Shown: piece by piece, positions 24,096 to 36,062 of the stretch | Position numbering within the stretch: the stretch's first letter is position 1 | Layout of the letters: the number at the start of each line of letters is the position of its first letter | NCBI GenBank assembly: GCA_018398805.1 | Contig: JAGFBZ010001254.1 | Span: forward strand, 744,001 to 808,000 | From: Hirundichthys speculiger | Taxonomy: Eukaryota > Chordata > Actinopteri > Beloniformes > Exocoetidae | DNA: 64,000 bases | Direction of reading: 5' to 3' | Made by a program: the position numbers and the translations under genes | The notes under the pieces: generated by a model | What the model saw: the letters and a program-made list of their open reading frames with translations, nothing else | Database searches by the model: none | Told to the model about the DNA's origin: nothing

Positions 24096-24960
24096 TGACA
24101 TGTTGGTGAGATTCATGGCTGCTGAGGCACTGACTCCATCAGAATCAGATTTACACATTTATGAACTCAACAGAGTAGATTATTCACCATTTGGTCAGTA
24201 GCAGTTAGCAGGTTATGTTTTATATGTCATATCAGCATCTTTTGAAAAGATTTTCTAGTAGCCTTTATTGCAGGGATGGGCAAATCCAGTCCTGGAGGGC
24301 CGGTGTCCTGCAAGTCTTAGATGTTTCACTCCTTTAGCACACCTGATTCAAATGAATAGCTCGTTAACAGACCTTGATGACAAGCTGATGGTGATTCATT
24401 TGAATCAGTTTTTCTGAAGGAGGGAAACATCTAAGACATGCAGGACAGCGGCCCTCCAGGAGTGGGATTGCCCACCCCTCCTTTATTGGATAGAGAGAAA
24501 GAAACGGCTAAAAAGGGACACAACAACATATTACAACACTGGAAATTGAACCCACAAATCACTATGAGAGTCCACCCACTTAACCTAGCAAATATTAATT
24601 GAGGACCCTGACATTATACTGATTTTTAAATTAAATTGCCCCATGCAATGCTGCTGTGATTAGTTAAGGTACCATTCAACCAGTTGTCCTTCAAACAACA
24701 TTTTTAGCCTATTGCACAAACTTTACACCACAACGCACCACAAAAGAGAAGAAAATGATAAATAGTGCCAAAATGGAACACACTTCTCCCCCTTACTTGG
24801 CTTTCTTAAATTTTAATTTTTTCAATCCACCTTTCTTCTTGCGTTTTCTGCTTGCCATCCTTCTGTTGACAGACACTAACTACTCTGCTTTGTTGGTTTT
24901 TAGACCAGTAAATAATAAATGATCATCTTAGCGCCCCCTGCTGTTAATTGATAGACTGAA
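24096..24960. mobile_element. Degenerate repeat ('ctggtgaggcac' family), split by a hAT MITE
   Basis: 24096-24245 ('ggtgagattcatggctgctgaggcac', 'catatcagcatct') resembles 47623-47775 ('ggtgaggttgacagctggtgaggcac', 'catatcagcattc'). Both end near 'agcgccc(c)ctgc' (24930 and 47971). No coding capacity. Class undetermined; limits approximate. Confidence 0.45.
24271..24480. mobile_element. Palindromic hAT MITE with perfect 8-bp target duplication
   Basis: It begins 'cagggatgggcaaatccagt' and ends 'gggattgcccacccctc'. The two halves are inverted copies (ggagggccggtgtcctgcaa versus gcaggacagcggccctcc). It is flanked by ctttattg at 24263-24270 and 24481-24488. An 8-bp duplication and CAGGG ends are diagnostic of hAT elements, and this family is common in teleosts. 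Confidence 0.85.
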
Positions 24961-25792
24961 AATTTTGGTTATTGAACAGGGCCGACGGCCATAGACCGGA
25001 CGGCCGGCCGTTCTGGACTTTTCCCAGACTCCACAGATTACCAGTCCGCCCCGGATGGATGGATTAATCTGACCACAGAACAGTTTTCCATTTTGTCTCA
25101 GACCATTTATGATGAGCTCTTGTCCAGAGAAGACAGTGGCTTTCTGGAACATGTTCACATATGGCCTCTTCCTTGTATGATACATCTTTAACTTGCATTT
25201 GTGGATTGTATGGTGAACTGTATTCACCAGAGTAATTTATTGAAGTGTTCGGGAGCCTATCCAGTGATGATCAGTAGAGAACTATGCCTGTTTTTAATGT
25301 AAACCCAAAGATCACGTGCATCTCGTTTTGACCTTAGGCTTTGTCCCATGCGTACAGACACTCCTTCTGATTCTTTAAATCTTTTGACGATATTATGTAC
25401 TGCAGATGGGGGGGATCTTCAAAGTAATTTTTCTGAAATTGTTCCACAATTTTTAGATGTAATTTCTTCCAGACTGTTTAACCTTTTCCCACCTTCACAT
25501 CCAAGATGCTCTGCCTCTCTGAAATGCTCCCTTTAGTCAGTCATGTCACTGACCCATTTCCAGTTAATCAAATTAGTTGTAAAATGTTCCTTCATTTGTT
25601 AGTGATTTACTTTTCCAGTCCTTTGTTGGTCCCGTTCCAACTTTTTTGAGATGTGTTTCTGCCACCGAGGTCAAAATGAGCTAATATTTTCCTTGAAATG
25701 GTAAAATGTCTGAGTTTCAACATTTGATATATTCTTTATGTTCTATTGGGAATAAAATATGGGTTTGAGAGATTTGCAAATCACTGCATTCT

Positions 25793-26121
25793 GTTTGTGC
25801 AGCACAGCAGCTTAGTGGTTAGTGCCATTGCCTCACAGCAAGAATGTTCCTGATTTGAATCCTGGCAGAGGCCTTTTTGTGTGGAGTTTGCATGTTCTCC
25901 CTGGCTTGTGTGAGTTTTTTTTCTGAGTACTCTGGCTTCCTCCAAAAATATGCATGTCAGGTTAATTGGTGATTCAAAACTGCCCATAGGAATGAGTATG
26001 AGTTTACATCGTTGTTTGTCTATATGTGACCTGTCCAAGCTGTGCCCCTGTCTTTGGCCCAAAGAGAGCTGGGATAGGCTCCTGTGACCCTTCACAGGAA
26101 TAAGCGGGTATAGATGATTAA
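25793..26121 (+). mobile_element. SINE-like retroelement inserted in the DNA transposon
   Basis: The head 'cagcttagtggttagtgcca' and 'tgatttgaatcctggcag' resembles the tRNA-derived A/B-box region of a common teleost SINE, and the body ends 'gctgggataggctcctgtga...'. The direct repeat tgcattct at 25785-25792 and 26122-26129 (extended as tgcattctgttt/tgcattctattt) marks the target duplication. Related 3' pieces occur near 37.8 kb (plus) and 38.7 and 31.9 kb (minus). Confidence 0.65.
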
Positions 26122-26189
26122 TGCATTCTATTTTTATTTACCTTTTAGACAGCGTGCCAACTTTTTTGAAATTGGGGTAGGATGATAAT

Positions 26190-29100
26190 GTTATTATCAA
26201 AGGTGGATCGATTGATCCATTGATAGATTAATTGCCTTTTCCTAATAATCAGCATTGACTATTTTAACAAAAAAACTAAAACATTAATTAAAACCACACA
26301 ATGTGCACAACAAAATAACTTTATAAGCAAAAAGTCAGTATTCACTGGGACCTTCCTCTGAAACAAAACACAGATTTAAGAGGTTTTTTTCAGTCCTAAT
26401 GTTTGCGGTCATATTAATGTTTAAGTTACATAGCTGTTCTGTATCTCCTGTTTTTTTTTAATCTTTCTTTGACTTTATAATATATTTTTTTCTGTTGATT
26501 TTGTGAAGTATTTTGCAACTTGTTTTATGTTATTTCGACATAAACAAAAATGATGATTTATGACTTTCCTGTATTTCCTGAGGCCAATTATTATAATGCT
26601 GATGACAATGACTGTGTTCTTGTCAGTGATATTAATTACGTGTCTGTAACTCAGAATAACCCTTTTTCTCAAGAAAGTGTCAAGGAAAGAAATAAGGCAG
26701 AGGAAATAGCTGCACTGATACTGCAGACCAAACAGTTAAGTCTTTGTTTGTTCACCTCTTTAACAAAGTAATGCATGTCAGAGAGAGAGAGGGAAAGAGA
26801 GAGAGAGAAAGAGGGAGAAAGAAAGAGAGAGGATGTGTACTACGCAGCAGCAATGAGACACTAAGAGATTGGCTTTCTGGCAAGAGACAGACAGACGCCT
26901 ATGAGTGCCCAACCCACCCACCTTATTCCAAAGGTCACCGATCTACCTGTGGAAATCACTTGCCCCAGATAATGGCAGCCTGTGTGCTGTCGAGAGAGGT
27001 GAGTGTGTGGGATTGATTTCCAGAGTGGTACTATACCTTTATGAAGCACACCTAGCCCAGCCAAGAGACTCGCATCTTAAACTTGTGGAATAAAATGAGC
27101 TCAGCATTACCTTACATGTGATGGGACTTCAGTTGCTAATCTGAAAACACTTTGCAGATTAAGAGAACAGGAAACATTCATCAGCTGGGCAGGGCCAAGA
27201 CATGTGTAGACCCATCACATTGTAGAAACCTGAGCAATGCTTATGTCTTGGCATTAAATGCACTTTCTGCATATCAATAGGCTTTAATTCACTCTTACCT
27301 TTGACATGTGTGTATAAATGTTTGGACCTGTTAGATGTCTTGAATCATATGTTATAAAAAGGAGGGGAATCAAGTTGTAAATATGTTGTATGATGAACGA
27401 GGATCAACGAAAACTTTAAAACTCTAAATTCAGTCTGTTTCTTTTTATGGTGAAAACTAATCTCTGATACAAAGATATAGTGTTCTTTGCACATGATCCA
27501 AAAGCCACTTTCCTTACCAGTGATTCACCTTTTTGGATCAAAAGGTGGGCTATGTTATGTTACCAACTGATTTTAATAGAATAATAAAAAGTACATAAAA
27601 ATAAATCTGCTACTTTTCCTCTTTTGTGTAAAAAGACCCTTTATAGGATATCATATATTTATGCCACTTTGAACACATGATCAGCAACAGATATCAGCAT
27701 CAAACTATGCCAGTGCAAATGGTAAAATCACAATGAAACCATATATCTGTGTTTTAGTAGAGCTGTCACAGGAACAGCAAGCCTATCTTCTTACTGCTGC
27801 CTCAGGATATACAACACATCACACAACAAACCTGTTGATTCACAGCTCTGGCCCTGCTCACTACTCTGCGATCACAATTACTCATGCCAGAAATGAAGAC
27901 ATTAGACGACTATCTTTGTATCTTCGTGTAAATATCTAGACAGTGAGTTTGCCAACACTGAGGTTACCTGATCCAACCCTGTCTGCTTTAATCACATGCA
28001 ACTGTGAGCGTGACGGGCTGAGGCCTTTTCATATAAGGGACCTTTTGTTTAAAAGAAAGGCAGCCATCCAGATAGGTGCTTTAATCTGTTTTCCCATATA
28101 TATATATATGTTTTTTCCCTTTTTTAGTAAAAAAAAAAAAAAAAAATTATATCCTCGGGGGAAGAGGCGGGTAGAGGTGAGGGAAAGTTTACCAGGCAGT
28201 TGTGTCAGCGCCAACGTGAAACACAAGATTGATTAATAAGATCTGCGGAACTGGAAATGCCCGATACCTGTTTGAGAAGCATCACAGTTGCGCGCTGTTT
28301 TAACAGGATGTTTCCTCCAGAACATTTGGCTGGCCGTGAGAGCTGTTGATCCTGCCGCACATGCCTGCCCAGTAAAAGGGCCCCAAACTTCTTCTTCTTA
28401 TTATATATTTATTTATTTTCTTATACTTTAAACGTTTAATTCAGTCCATTTACAGCTCTCGTGCTGGCTCGGGTCTCCAGGGTGAAACATTTAATAACAC
28501 AGCCAAATAAGACCAATCAACAACAGTAAGGCTTTAATGAGGTAAAAAGAAAACACAATTAAAAATGCATTATTTATCGTTTAATTACATGTAAGGTAAT
28601 TAAAACAGGAATGCATTATTATTTGGTTGCAACAATAACGATATTACTGACAATAAGTGCCGCAAATGAACAGTTTTAGTGTAATTTAACGTTGTAATTT
28701 CTATTCACTCTGTAAGTGCAAATTTTGAAAAAATTTAAGCCCTTTGCACGGGATGTAATTCAATTAGGCTATTTTTTTTTCTTTATAAAAGGAAAGCCAC
28801 TCGGAATGTTGTCTTGCCTACTGCACCTTAAAACAACAACAAACAATAACAAACATTTGGTCTTTGAGCGTGTTGGGAAACAAGCTGGATAAAATAAATC
28901 ACTCCAGACCCAGTAATAATTTCCTTTGTTGTGTTTTTCAAATGGTATCAAGTCTAAAATGGTAACATGCGCGAAAACACCATTTCACTACCTCTTACTG
29001 GTTTGTGGATTACATGTGAAAAGTTGTTGAAGTTTGGTGGAGAAATTTGTTCCTTCAAAAACCAAACAAACGAAAAAAACAAAAAACATTTTCCGACCGT

Positions 29101-29385
29101 GACAGTTTGAAAATGATCATTTGACTCTGTCTCTGTTACGCAGCAAATCACACTTTTGCACATTTTGAGACATGTTTGTGTTAAAGGAAGCTTTTGCTTA
29201 AAACCAAGCACAGGTTTGGAAGTTTCATGAGTCAGCTGTTTTGTTTTTTTTTTTTTTTTTTGTTTTTTTGAAACACACTGCATATATACGTTTTGATATA
29301 ACTGCCTGGAAGAGCATCATCACCCCTCTCTGTCAGGGCATTTTCAAGAAAGTTCGCTTTGTGAGTAAGCAGGATGTCAACAACA
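26190..29385. other. Intergenic, downstream of the foxg1-family gene
   Basis: No gene recognised. 26770-26832 is GA-rich low complexity. A TA run and A-tract lie at 28098-28146. 28380-28760 is AT-rich. Open frames of up to about 110 codons show no family resemblance. Distal enhancers of the forkhead gene could lie here, but the sequence alone does not show any. Confidence 0.4.
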
Positions 29386-29387
29386 TT

Positions 29388-30599
29388 CTATTTTTCTATA
29401 TTCCAAGCACTGGGAGGACTTGGGCTAACTTGAGGACAGTAATTTGGAAAGTCATTACAGCATCCCCCGAGGTCAGAGTAGCCATTCTTGGACAGAAACT
29501 CTCCCGGCGACGTCTTGGAGGTGGCGCACTCCTCCTGACACGGACTGAACGCTGCGGCGCACGGTATTTGGTGAGAGTAAAAGTAGCTGGCTTGTCCTGA
29601 GAGCATGTTAAATGGGCACGGGTCCGACAGCGGCAGGGTGCACGCGGGGATGGACGCGGAGAAGGCGGCGCAGGCAGCGCCAGTCTGGTGGCGACGGGAC
29701 TGCGCGCAGCTGACTCCGATGTATGACATCTTCTGGTGCGTCTGCACGAAGCGCTCGGCGTCCGCGGCGCTCGCACTCAGCCGGGCTCGCTGTGAAACGA
29801 CCGAAGTTGTGTGGTTGGTGAAGCGGGGGTGAGCGCTCAGGTACGTCCCTGCGCCGAAGTGGGAGCGCACCGGCGTCTGGAGAGGCAGGAACGGCGGCAC
29901 CGGCCAGTAAAACGAACTGGCTGCGGCCAAGGTAACACTAGCTGCCGCGCTGGAAGACATCAGTCGACCCCCTCCTCTTTTTACTCCAAGTCTGGACCTG
30001 GAAGAGGCGGTGGTTCTGCGCCGGAGCTTCCCCGACGTGCCCCCTATGAAGACATCTTCGCTGCAGGGGTCCAGCATCCAGTAGTTGCCCTTACCTGGGT
30101 CATCGTAGTGGCGCGGTACTTTAACGAAGCATTTATTCAGACTCAGGTTGTGCCTGATTGAGTTTTGCCACCCTTGTCTGTTCTGTCGGTAATACGGAAA
30201 GTTGTCCATGATAAACTCGTAGATGCCATTGAGGGTGAGCCGTCGTTCCGGGCTTTGGCGGATCGCCATCATGATAAGTGCGTTGTAACTGAATGGAGGT
30301 TTCTCAGGTTTAACGCTCTGTTCTGCTCCTCCGATTTTATTGGAATCCCCCTTAGTTTCTTCCCGCTTCACCGGGTTAATATCCATTTTAGCGCGCTGTT
30401 TAGCGGTTTCGCAGATTTTCACCTTGTCAAAGTTCTCCTCTTGCTTGGTCTTCCCGGGGTGAGATGAGCGCAGTTTCTGGGAAGGAGAAGGACATTCTTG
30501 GTCAGCCATCACCTCCTCTCTTCTCCACAACAGGCTGCTGATGCTGAAAGAAGACTTGTGGAAGAACCGCTCCGGAGTTTTCAAATCCTCCGCGTCCAT
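29388..30599 (-). CDS. foxg1: Forkhead transcription factor, FOXG1 family paralog (403 aa, single exon)
   Basis: FOXG1 proteins are nuclear forkhead repressors that pattern the telencephalon and sensory placodes. The forkhead domain is at residues about 97-190: [20 protein letters not shown], the recognition helix [10 protein letters not shown] (146-155) and the wing [17 protein letters not shown], all FOXG1 signatures. Residues 15-24 ([10 protein letters not shown]) keep the FOXG N-terminal block, with an eh1-like Groucho/TLE motif (FSISSLL). The C-terminus keeps [14 protein letters not shown] start at the first ATG, 30599 ([10 protein letters not shown]); an upstream in-frame GTG is not used. 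The gene is intronless, as foxg1 genes are. The His/Pro/Gln-rich N-terminal repeats of mammalian FOXG1 are absent, so this is more likely a b-, c- or d-type teleost duplicate. The exact paralog is not assigned. Confidence 0.93.
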   Translation of the reverse strand: MDAEDLKTPERFFHKSSFSISSLLWRREEVMADQECPSPSQKLRSSHPGKTKQEENFDKVKICETAKQRAKMDINPVKREETKGDSNKIGGAEQSVKPEKPPFSYNALIMMAIRQSPERRLTLNGIYEFIMDNFPYYRQNRQGWQNSIRHNLSLNKCFVKVPRHYDDPGKGNYWMLDPCSEDVFIGGTSGKLRRRTTASSRSRLGVKRGGGRLMSSSAAASVTLAAASSFYWPVPPFLPLQTPVRSHFGAGTYLSAHPRFTNHTTSVVSQRARLSASAADAERFVQTHQKMSYIGVSCAQSRRHQTGAACAAFSASIPACTLPLSDPCPFNMLSGQASYFYSHQIPCAAAFSPCQEECATSKTSPGEFLSKNGYSDLGGCCNDFPNYCPQVSPSPPSAWNIEK

Positions 30600-30619
30600 C
30601 GCAAAGCGCAAAGTCACTC

Positions 30620-32429
30620 CTACTATTCTCAGAGCTGTCCAGAGTCGGACTCGCAGGATAGCGCGTCACTGAACGCACGGAGGAAAGATGCGCTGATTCA
30701 AAGTGGTGCGGAGCCAAAGACGCACTGGCCACGCTGCGTGACAACAAATGCGCATGATCACAGCAGCGCAGGAGTCCTTACAGGCAAAACGTGGTGTATT
30801 AGTTTTCAGGCTGCTAGATCCAAAACTGAATCATCTGAGGTATAATTTTCGCATTTAGCAGTATTGGAGAGACTGGAGTCGTTTTAGGAAAATGTCCTTC
30901 GGTTGCGAAATCAATCGACTGTTTTTGCGTGACTTGCAAAGTATTCATTTACACTTCTGTTTGTAATTTATTCAGCATGAAAAACTTCAAAGTATAAAGC
31001 AACACGATCAGAATATGAGGCAATACATGTGCTTGACAGAGGCTTGACCCAGGGATGAAATGAGTGCGCACTCAGAGTATGACGAATCACTGCGCTCTCA
31101 GGTGCAATTATAACACGTGAAACCCAAACTGCTCACATGCACTTTGCCCTCTGGGCTGCCCTCACCTTTCTCTGATTTTTTCTGCTCCTCTCTTGGCGCA
31201 CTTCCTATCATAATTAGGCAAAGTGTTGATCGACACCAAAACCAAACACCAAAGCAATCTGTGCAACTACTGTATTTCCTAATAGACCAACATAAACAAC
31301 AAATACCATGGAGAGCAACTCCCTAAAAAAATCTGACATTTCAAAGTGTCACAGAAAAAAAAAAATCTTAGGGTAGGGCATTGATGGTGGATTAGCAACC
31401 AGTTGTTATGTGTTTGATCAAAACTAACAGCTCTTGTCCTCATTGTGCCTCCTGCCAAACAGCTGTCAAGAGCTTTCCTTTAATGTCACAAAGCAGGGCT
31501 GGAGGACTTATATAAGTAATTAATCAAAATGGATTCATGATTATTTCTATGGCATGTGGAGGGCAGAGAGGCAAGGTCTTCGTTAGATGAAATATGTTCC
31601 AAAATGTGTTGTTGTAGAGACAAAAATAGAGACAAAGACTGTGAATCAAACTTCAAGGAAGAACTATGGACTGGACAGTGGTATTTTTTCATGATGTCCC
31701 TTTTGCAGTCAAACTTTAAGGTGAATCATGGCGGACAGACTGTGAGTCAGGGCCTTGCATCATACTGAATTCTACATGTTGCAGCGAAGGCTCAGCGGCT
31801 GCCACACGCTTTTTCTTTTTATTTGCATTATGTTTGATGTTTGAAACGAATCTTCACCTGGAGCTTTTGATGCAGAAGCTCGGAGCTTTCAATTCTGTCG
31901 ACATCAGTCCATCTATCCATGCAGCGTCATAACTGTTTCATCCTGTTCAGGGTCACCACTTCCTGGATCTTACAGCTCTGCTGTCATTAGACAAGAGGCA
32001 AGGCACCCTGGACCAGTTTACAGTCCATCACAGAAACACTTTTCTATTGCAATTACATTTTTAAAAATCTACTGTTAAAAACTTGAAAAGCACAAAGGAA
32101 ATGAGGGACAATGATCTAACATCTGTTCTGATTCTGATATTGGCAAATAAATGAATTAAACATACTATATGCATTTTTAATATGCCCTTTTTTGGAAAAG
32201 AGAAACTTTTCTGACAGAGGAGAGCAATCCTTTTGAACGGATTAGAAAAAGAGGTGGCTTTTACAAGAAACATGACCAGTCACAATCAAAACAAAAGTAT
32301 GAGATTCTTTTTATTCTTTAGTTTATATTAATCAAATGCACTGCCTGAGCTGATTTATCATTTATGAGACAGAAGACATCACATTTGTTTTCAATATTAT
32401 ACTCTGTTATATGTGTAGTCTTGGTGATG

Positions 32430-32470
<41 letters not shown>

Positions 32471-33690
32471 AGATCACCTTCTTTCTAGAATTACTTTGGT
32501 TCACAAGTTAGCACTTGTTGGGAATGCTTTTGACTCTGCAGAAACCAGATCACTGTTGGCTCAACAACTGTAATGTTCTTGGATGTTTTTTCTCAGTTCA
32601 ACATTTGATTCCACGCCTTGTATTGTTTACTACGACCGTGTGGTCGCTCTCTGAAAACATCTGAATGAAACCATGAAACAATTTCATTATTTGCTTGTTT
32701 GTGATCCAAATGTTGAGTCTTCAACATGCTGTCAGTCACCTGCTCCTGGATTGGGGAGGGGCTTTAAGTGACCCTGTAGAGGGAGATTAGTTACCAAGAT
32801 GCTCGTTGGATTTTTTTTCAATGTTACAAGACTTATCATGAGCAAAATCAGCCATTAGTGCTGTAGCTGAAGATTTCTACTTTGGATCTGCAGAGCGCCA
32901 CTTGTGGAAAAGTGAGGTCAGGCAGCCCATATATATGATGTAAAGTAGCCGTTCCTTACTGCTTGCATGTTGGGGATCTGCAAATATTTTTCTTCCACTG
33001 TGAGAAACCTATGAAATGAGAAGCTGGCAAGCTACAGTGACAAGTTAGTTGGGGGGTAGCAGTCTGTGTGTGACAGTCGCTGCCGGCACTCAGAGATTTA
33101 TATATCCTTTATATATTCTTAGGATCTCATTTTAAGACCAAAGCCTTAAAACCTCTAGAATTTACAATTTTGAAGAACACAGATGTGTTTTTAGGGAAGT
33201 AAAAGCTGCTGAGGTGTGACTTAAATTATTTTTATAATCAACTATTTTTATAACCACTCATAAGGGACATTCATTTAGTGAGAGAACTGGATCACAAAAT
33301 TAGAACAAATCAAACTCATAAATCTTTATTTTATACTAGTATAATGTTGTCTATATCAGGACAAGTTTCCATAAAAAAAAAAAAAACAGTTTTGCAATCC
33401 ATACTCCAATTTCACCAAGTTAATGTAAACAATAATACATTGAAAAAGCATATTTAAATCAAAAAGTACTGACGCAACATATGAATTTGACGGTAATCAA
33501 TCAGATATATAACCAATGCATTTTTTCCAACTTGCAGACACCTGGATCCTGTGGGTTCAATCCATTGCGATGGCTCCCTCTGCTGTAAGACAGTCACCTA
33601 CATCACAACACAGGCCCTCTTCTAATCACGAAGAGGGCCAAGTTAAAATTTTGAGAGAAAGAAAAAAGTAATGGAAAAGAAACTGTTGAG
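30620..33690. other. Intergenic between foxg1-family gene and pglyrp5-like gene
   Basis: 30600-30780 is moderately CpG-rich and would hold the forkhead gene's 5' UTR and promoter. 31905-32040 carries the inverted 3' part of the common fish retroelement ('gtccatctatccatgcagc'...'ccctggaccagtttacagtc'). A (CT)n microsatellite lies at 32432-32465. No other gene was recognised. Confidence 0.4.
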
Positions 33691-33790
33691 TTAGTGTTTT
33701 ATTAGTCTTTCTTTATCCTAACACCACATATGGGACCAAGAGGTAATAAAGGCTTGGGTGTAGATTTCTCTCAAGAAATCTACTGTAGAC

Positions 33791-33796
33791 TTTATT
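33791..33796 (-). terminator. pglyrp5: AATAAA overlapping the pglyrp5 stop codon
   Basis: The minus strand reads ACAAAATAAAGTC, so the hexamer AATAAA contains the stop TAA. Another AATAAA sits at 33698-33703, about 90 bases further on, and would give a more ordinary 3' UTR. Confidence 0.3.
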
Positions 33797-35371
33797 TTGT
33801 GGATCTCAGTTGTGGTAACGCAGCGTAAAGATTTTGTCCTGGGCATTCTGTGGCTCCTAAATCTCTGTGCCCACACAGGACAAACTTTGCTTCTAAAAAT
33901 TCCTGGGAAACTCCAAACTGCAGCAGCCGTTTCACTGACAATATTGCCTCTTTGCTTGGTGTGTCATCTGAAATCACAAGAAGTTGTAGTGCTATTATTT
34001 TGGCAGTATAGTGTTTGTCACAGATGTCATAAAACAATCCACCAGACTTATACAATTCCAAATCTGAAAAAGTTGGGGCAGTACAGAAAATGTAAAGTGG
34101 AAAAATATGACAGAATTAACCAAATATACGAAAGATGAAAAGGATACTGTCATCAGCAACAGGTCCAAAAGTCATTCTTTGTGATGGTATGGGGTTATAT
34201 AAGTGACCTTGACAAAGATTTTGACACTTTTGTGATGCCAGCATTAAAGTCACTCTATGTAGTAATACTACTGCTGACTGTATGAGGGCATATCGACCTG
34301 CTCTGTTGACAAAAAGAGCCACTGATAATTCTGTGTTAATGAGTGGGGACAGTCCTGCACTTATTGTAATGCCACTTAGTCCCACTAGAGGTGCACTTTA
34401 TTATATCTTATGCCAGAAACTGACACACAAACTTTTTTTGTGAAATGCTGTCCCCATGCAGCCGGAAGTGATGCTATAGAGAGTGGATTTTATGCAGAAA
34501 TGCATAATGAGCTTTTAGAACAGCATACAACATCTGGAAGATGACATTTTCTTCAGGTGTGCAATCAATTTAAATGAAGTTCACAAGAAAACATGAATAT
34601 ATTGGGTGCACACTGCCTGTGCATGAATAAAATTTGAAGTAAATCAAATAATCATTGTTTTTTTTTTTTTTTTTAAATTAGCCTTTTGACATCGTACTAA
34701 TTTTTTCTGATTTGGGGTTGCACCTAGTCTCATGTTTCATTGCAGTTGCCTAAATGTTCTGTTGTTGTATGAGAACAAACAGAGTGCTTACAGTTGAAAT
34801 TGCCCATGAAGGCGATGCCCAGGGACTCAGTGTTGTGACCTCTGGCATGTGCGCCAACCACACCCCAGCCACGGCCCTCAAACACAGCGCCGTTTGCTGC
34901 AACAAGAAAACTGGAACATAAAAGAAAGTATTTTGAACACCTAGCAAAGCCAATGCATGATTGTAACCAATATTCGTCAACTGTAGAAACAAATCTCCAA
35001 AATGTATTCAAAATTAGAGCACTTTCCTTTTATACATTAGACACAAAATTAGTACTTACTTGTATCCAATGTCATCAAAGTGCCTTTGGTTCATATGCAT
35101 TCTCTGAATGCTCACAAGATGGTCCTTACACTCTGTTAGGCTTTTGTAGCTTGGAAGGGCAGTGTGGTGTATTACGACTCTTTGAGCTGAACCTTTCAGC
35201 ATCTCCCTTTGCTTTGGGGCTGCTGCTCCCCACTGCAGTCTTGAAATAATGCTCACTGAGGAGCAGTTTGAAGACAAACAAAAGCATATTTAATATTGCA
35301 GGTTAGTTTATGTTATAAGCACAAAAACAGTGAGTGAAGATCACATGTGCTCTCATACCCGTTTGCTCCAT
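33792..35371 (-). CDS. pglyrp5: Short peptidoglycan recognition protein, predicted amidase (167 aa, 4 exons)
   Basis: PGRPs bind bacterial peptidoglycan, and zinc amidase forms cleave the MurNAc-L-Ala bond. Exons: 35371-35359, 35255-35060, 34910-34792, 33967-33792; total 504 bases, all GT-AG, frame kept. The product is one PGRP/amidase_2 domain: ISRLQWGA, VVIHHTALPS, FDDIGYNFLV, FEGRGWGVVGAHARGHN, SLGIAFMGNF, CGHRDLGATECPG. Zinc ligands H34, H143 and C151, catalytic Y69 and T149 match T7-lysozyme positions, so it should be enzymatically active. Exon 1 encodes only MEQT plus one base, and there is no signal peptide. Size and lack of leader fit fish pglyrp5 rather than the longer pglyrp2/6. The ortholog call is by family resemblance; upstream alternative leader exons cannot be excluded. 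Confidence 0.9.
34048..34730. mobile_element. Non-autonomous DNA element in pglyrp5 intron 3
   Basis: It begins 'tacaattccaaatctgaaaa' and ends '...ttctgatttggggttgcac', an imperfect inverted repeat. The ends resemble those of the element ending near 26180 (ccaactttttt...ttggggt). It fills most of the intron between exons 34910-34792 and 33967-33792. No coding frame. Limits approximate. Confidence 0.5.
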
Positions 35372-35756
35372 GAGTGTGCAGACAGACGTCCCTGACTGTG
35401 TTGACTGACCGGAGCAGACTGAGCACCTCTCTTATCAGAGGTGGTTATGGTGGGTGTGGTCATGGAAAGTACGCCTTCCTTGTTCTTTGTTGCTGCATGT
35501 GGACACATGAAAACAAGTTATTTTCCAACTGGTCTTTCTGGCAGAGTAATAGTTTATGATTGCCAAACCAGTTTGGAATATACATGTTTGAAAAAGGAGG
35601 AAGTGGAATTGAATGAACGAGTATTACTCACACTGTCAGAAAATCTGTGGAAGTTTCTTTTGCACAGATCATATATGATTTCTTCACAGTCGATTTAAAA
35701 GTCCTGGGAGTTTCAGGAGGAAATTTAGCTGTAGCTGTTATGCAATATTTTTAATC

Positions 35757-36062
35757 ATATAGTGGCAAGCAAAAGTGTGTGAACCCCTTTGAATTAAATG
35801 TTCTTCTGCATTATTTTGCTATAAAATATAATGTGATCTTCATCTCAGTAACAATCATAAGCAGATGCAATGTACTTAAGTAGTTAAAAAACAAATATAA
35901 TGATGTGTCTTGACAAACTCACCCATTAAAACCTCCAAAATGGTGGTGGAAAGTTTGAGACAATAGTTTGCAAACCTGGAGTACAAATAATTAAATGAGA
36001 ACATGAAGAATTAGAACATTTTAAGTTTGGTGTTCATGAGAAGCATCTGCTGACATGAACAT
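35757..36062. mobile_element. Left part of a DNA-transposon remnant split by a LINE
   Basis: 'gtggcaagcaaaagtgtgtg' and following AT-rich sequence look like a Tc1-type non-autonomous element. It appears to resume after the LINE at 37342 ('gacaaacaaaaaaggagacc...'). The join is supported by the target duplication around the LINE. Class uncertain. Confidence 0.4.

Larger units (their letters stand above)
22858..26185. mobile_element. DNA transposon with long inverted ends, riddled with nested insertions
   Basis: 22858-22990 (from 'cccatattttattctcaata' on) is the inverted complement of about 25625-25765 ('...gggaataaaatatgggtttg'), with mismatches but collinear for about 130 bases. The right end continues to 'ccaacttttttgaaattggg' near 26160-26180, the known end of a common teleost DNA transposon. 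Between them are 22990-23500 and 25050-25620, internal non-coding parts of that family. Insertions at 23194-23337, 24271-24480 and 25793-26121 interrupt it. No transposase remains. Superfamily not assigned. Confidence 0.6.

Noticed and set aside
25793..25860. Possible functional tRNA gene
   Set aside because: Only a tRNA-like A/B-box head of a SINE; no cloverleaf or acceptor stem was found.
29396..30845. Long frames opposite or overlapping the foxg1-family gene
   Set aside because: Shadows of a GC-rich single-exon gene; the forkhead frame is the only one with conserved protein sequence.
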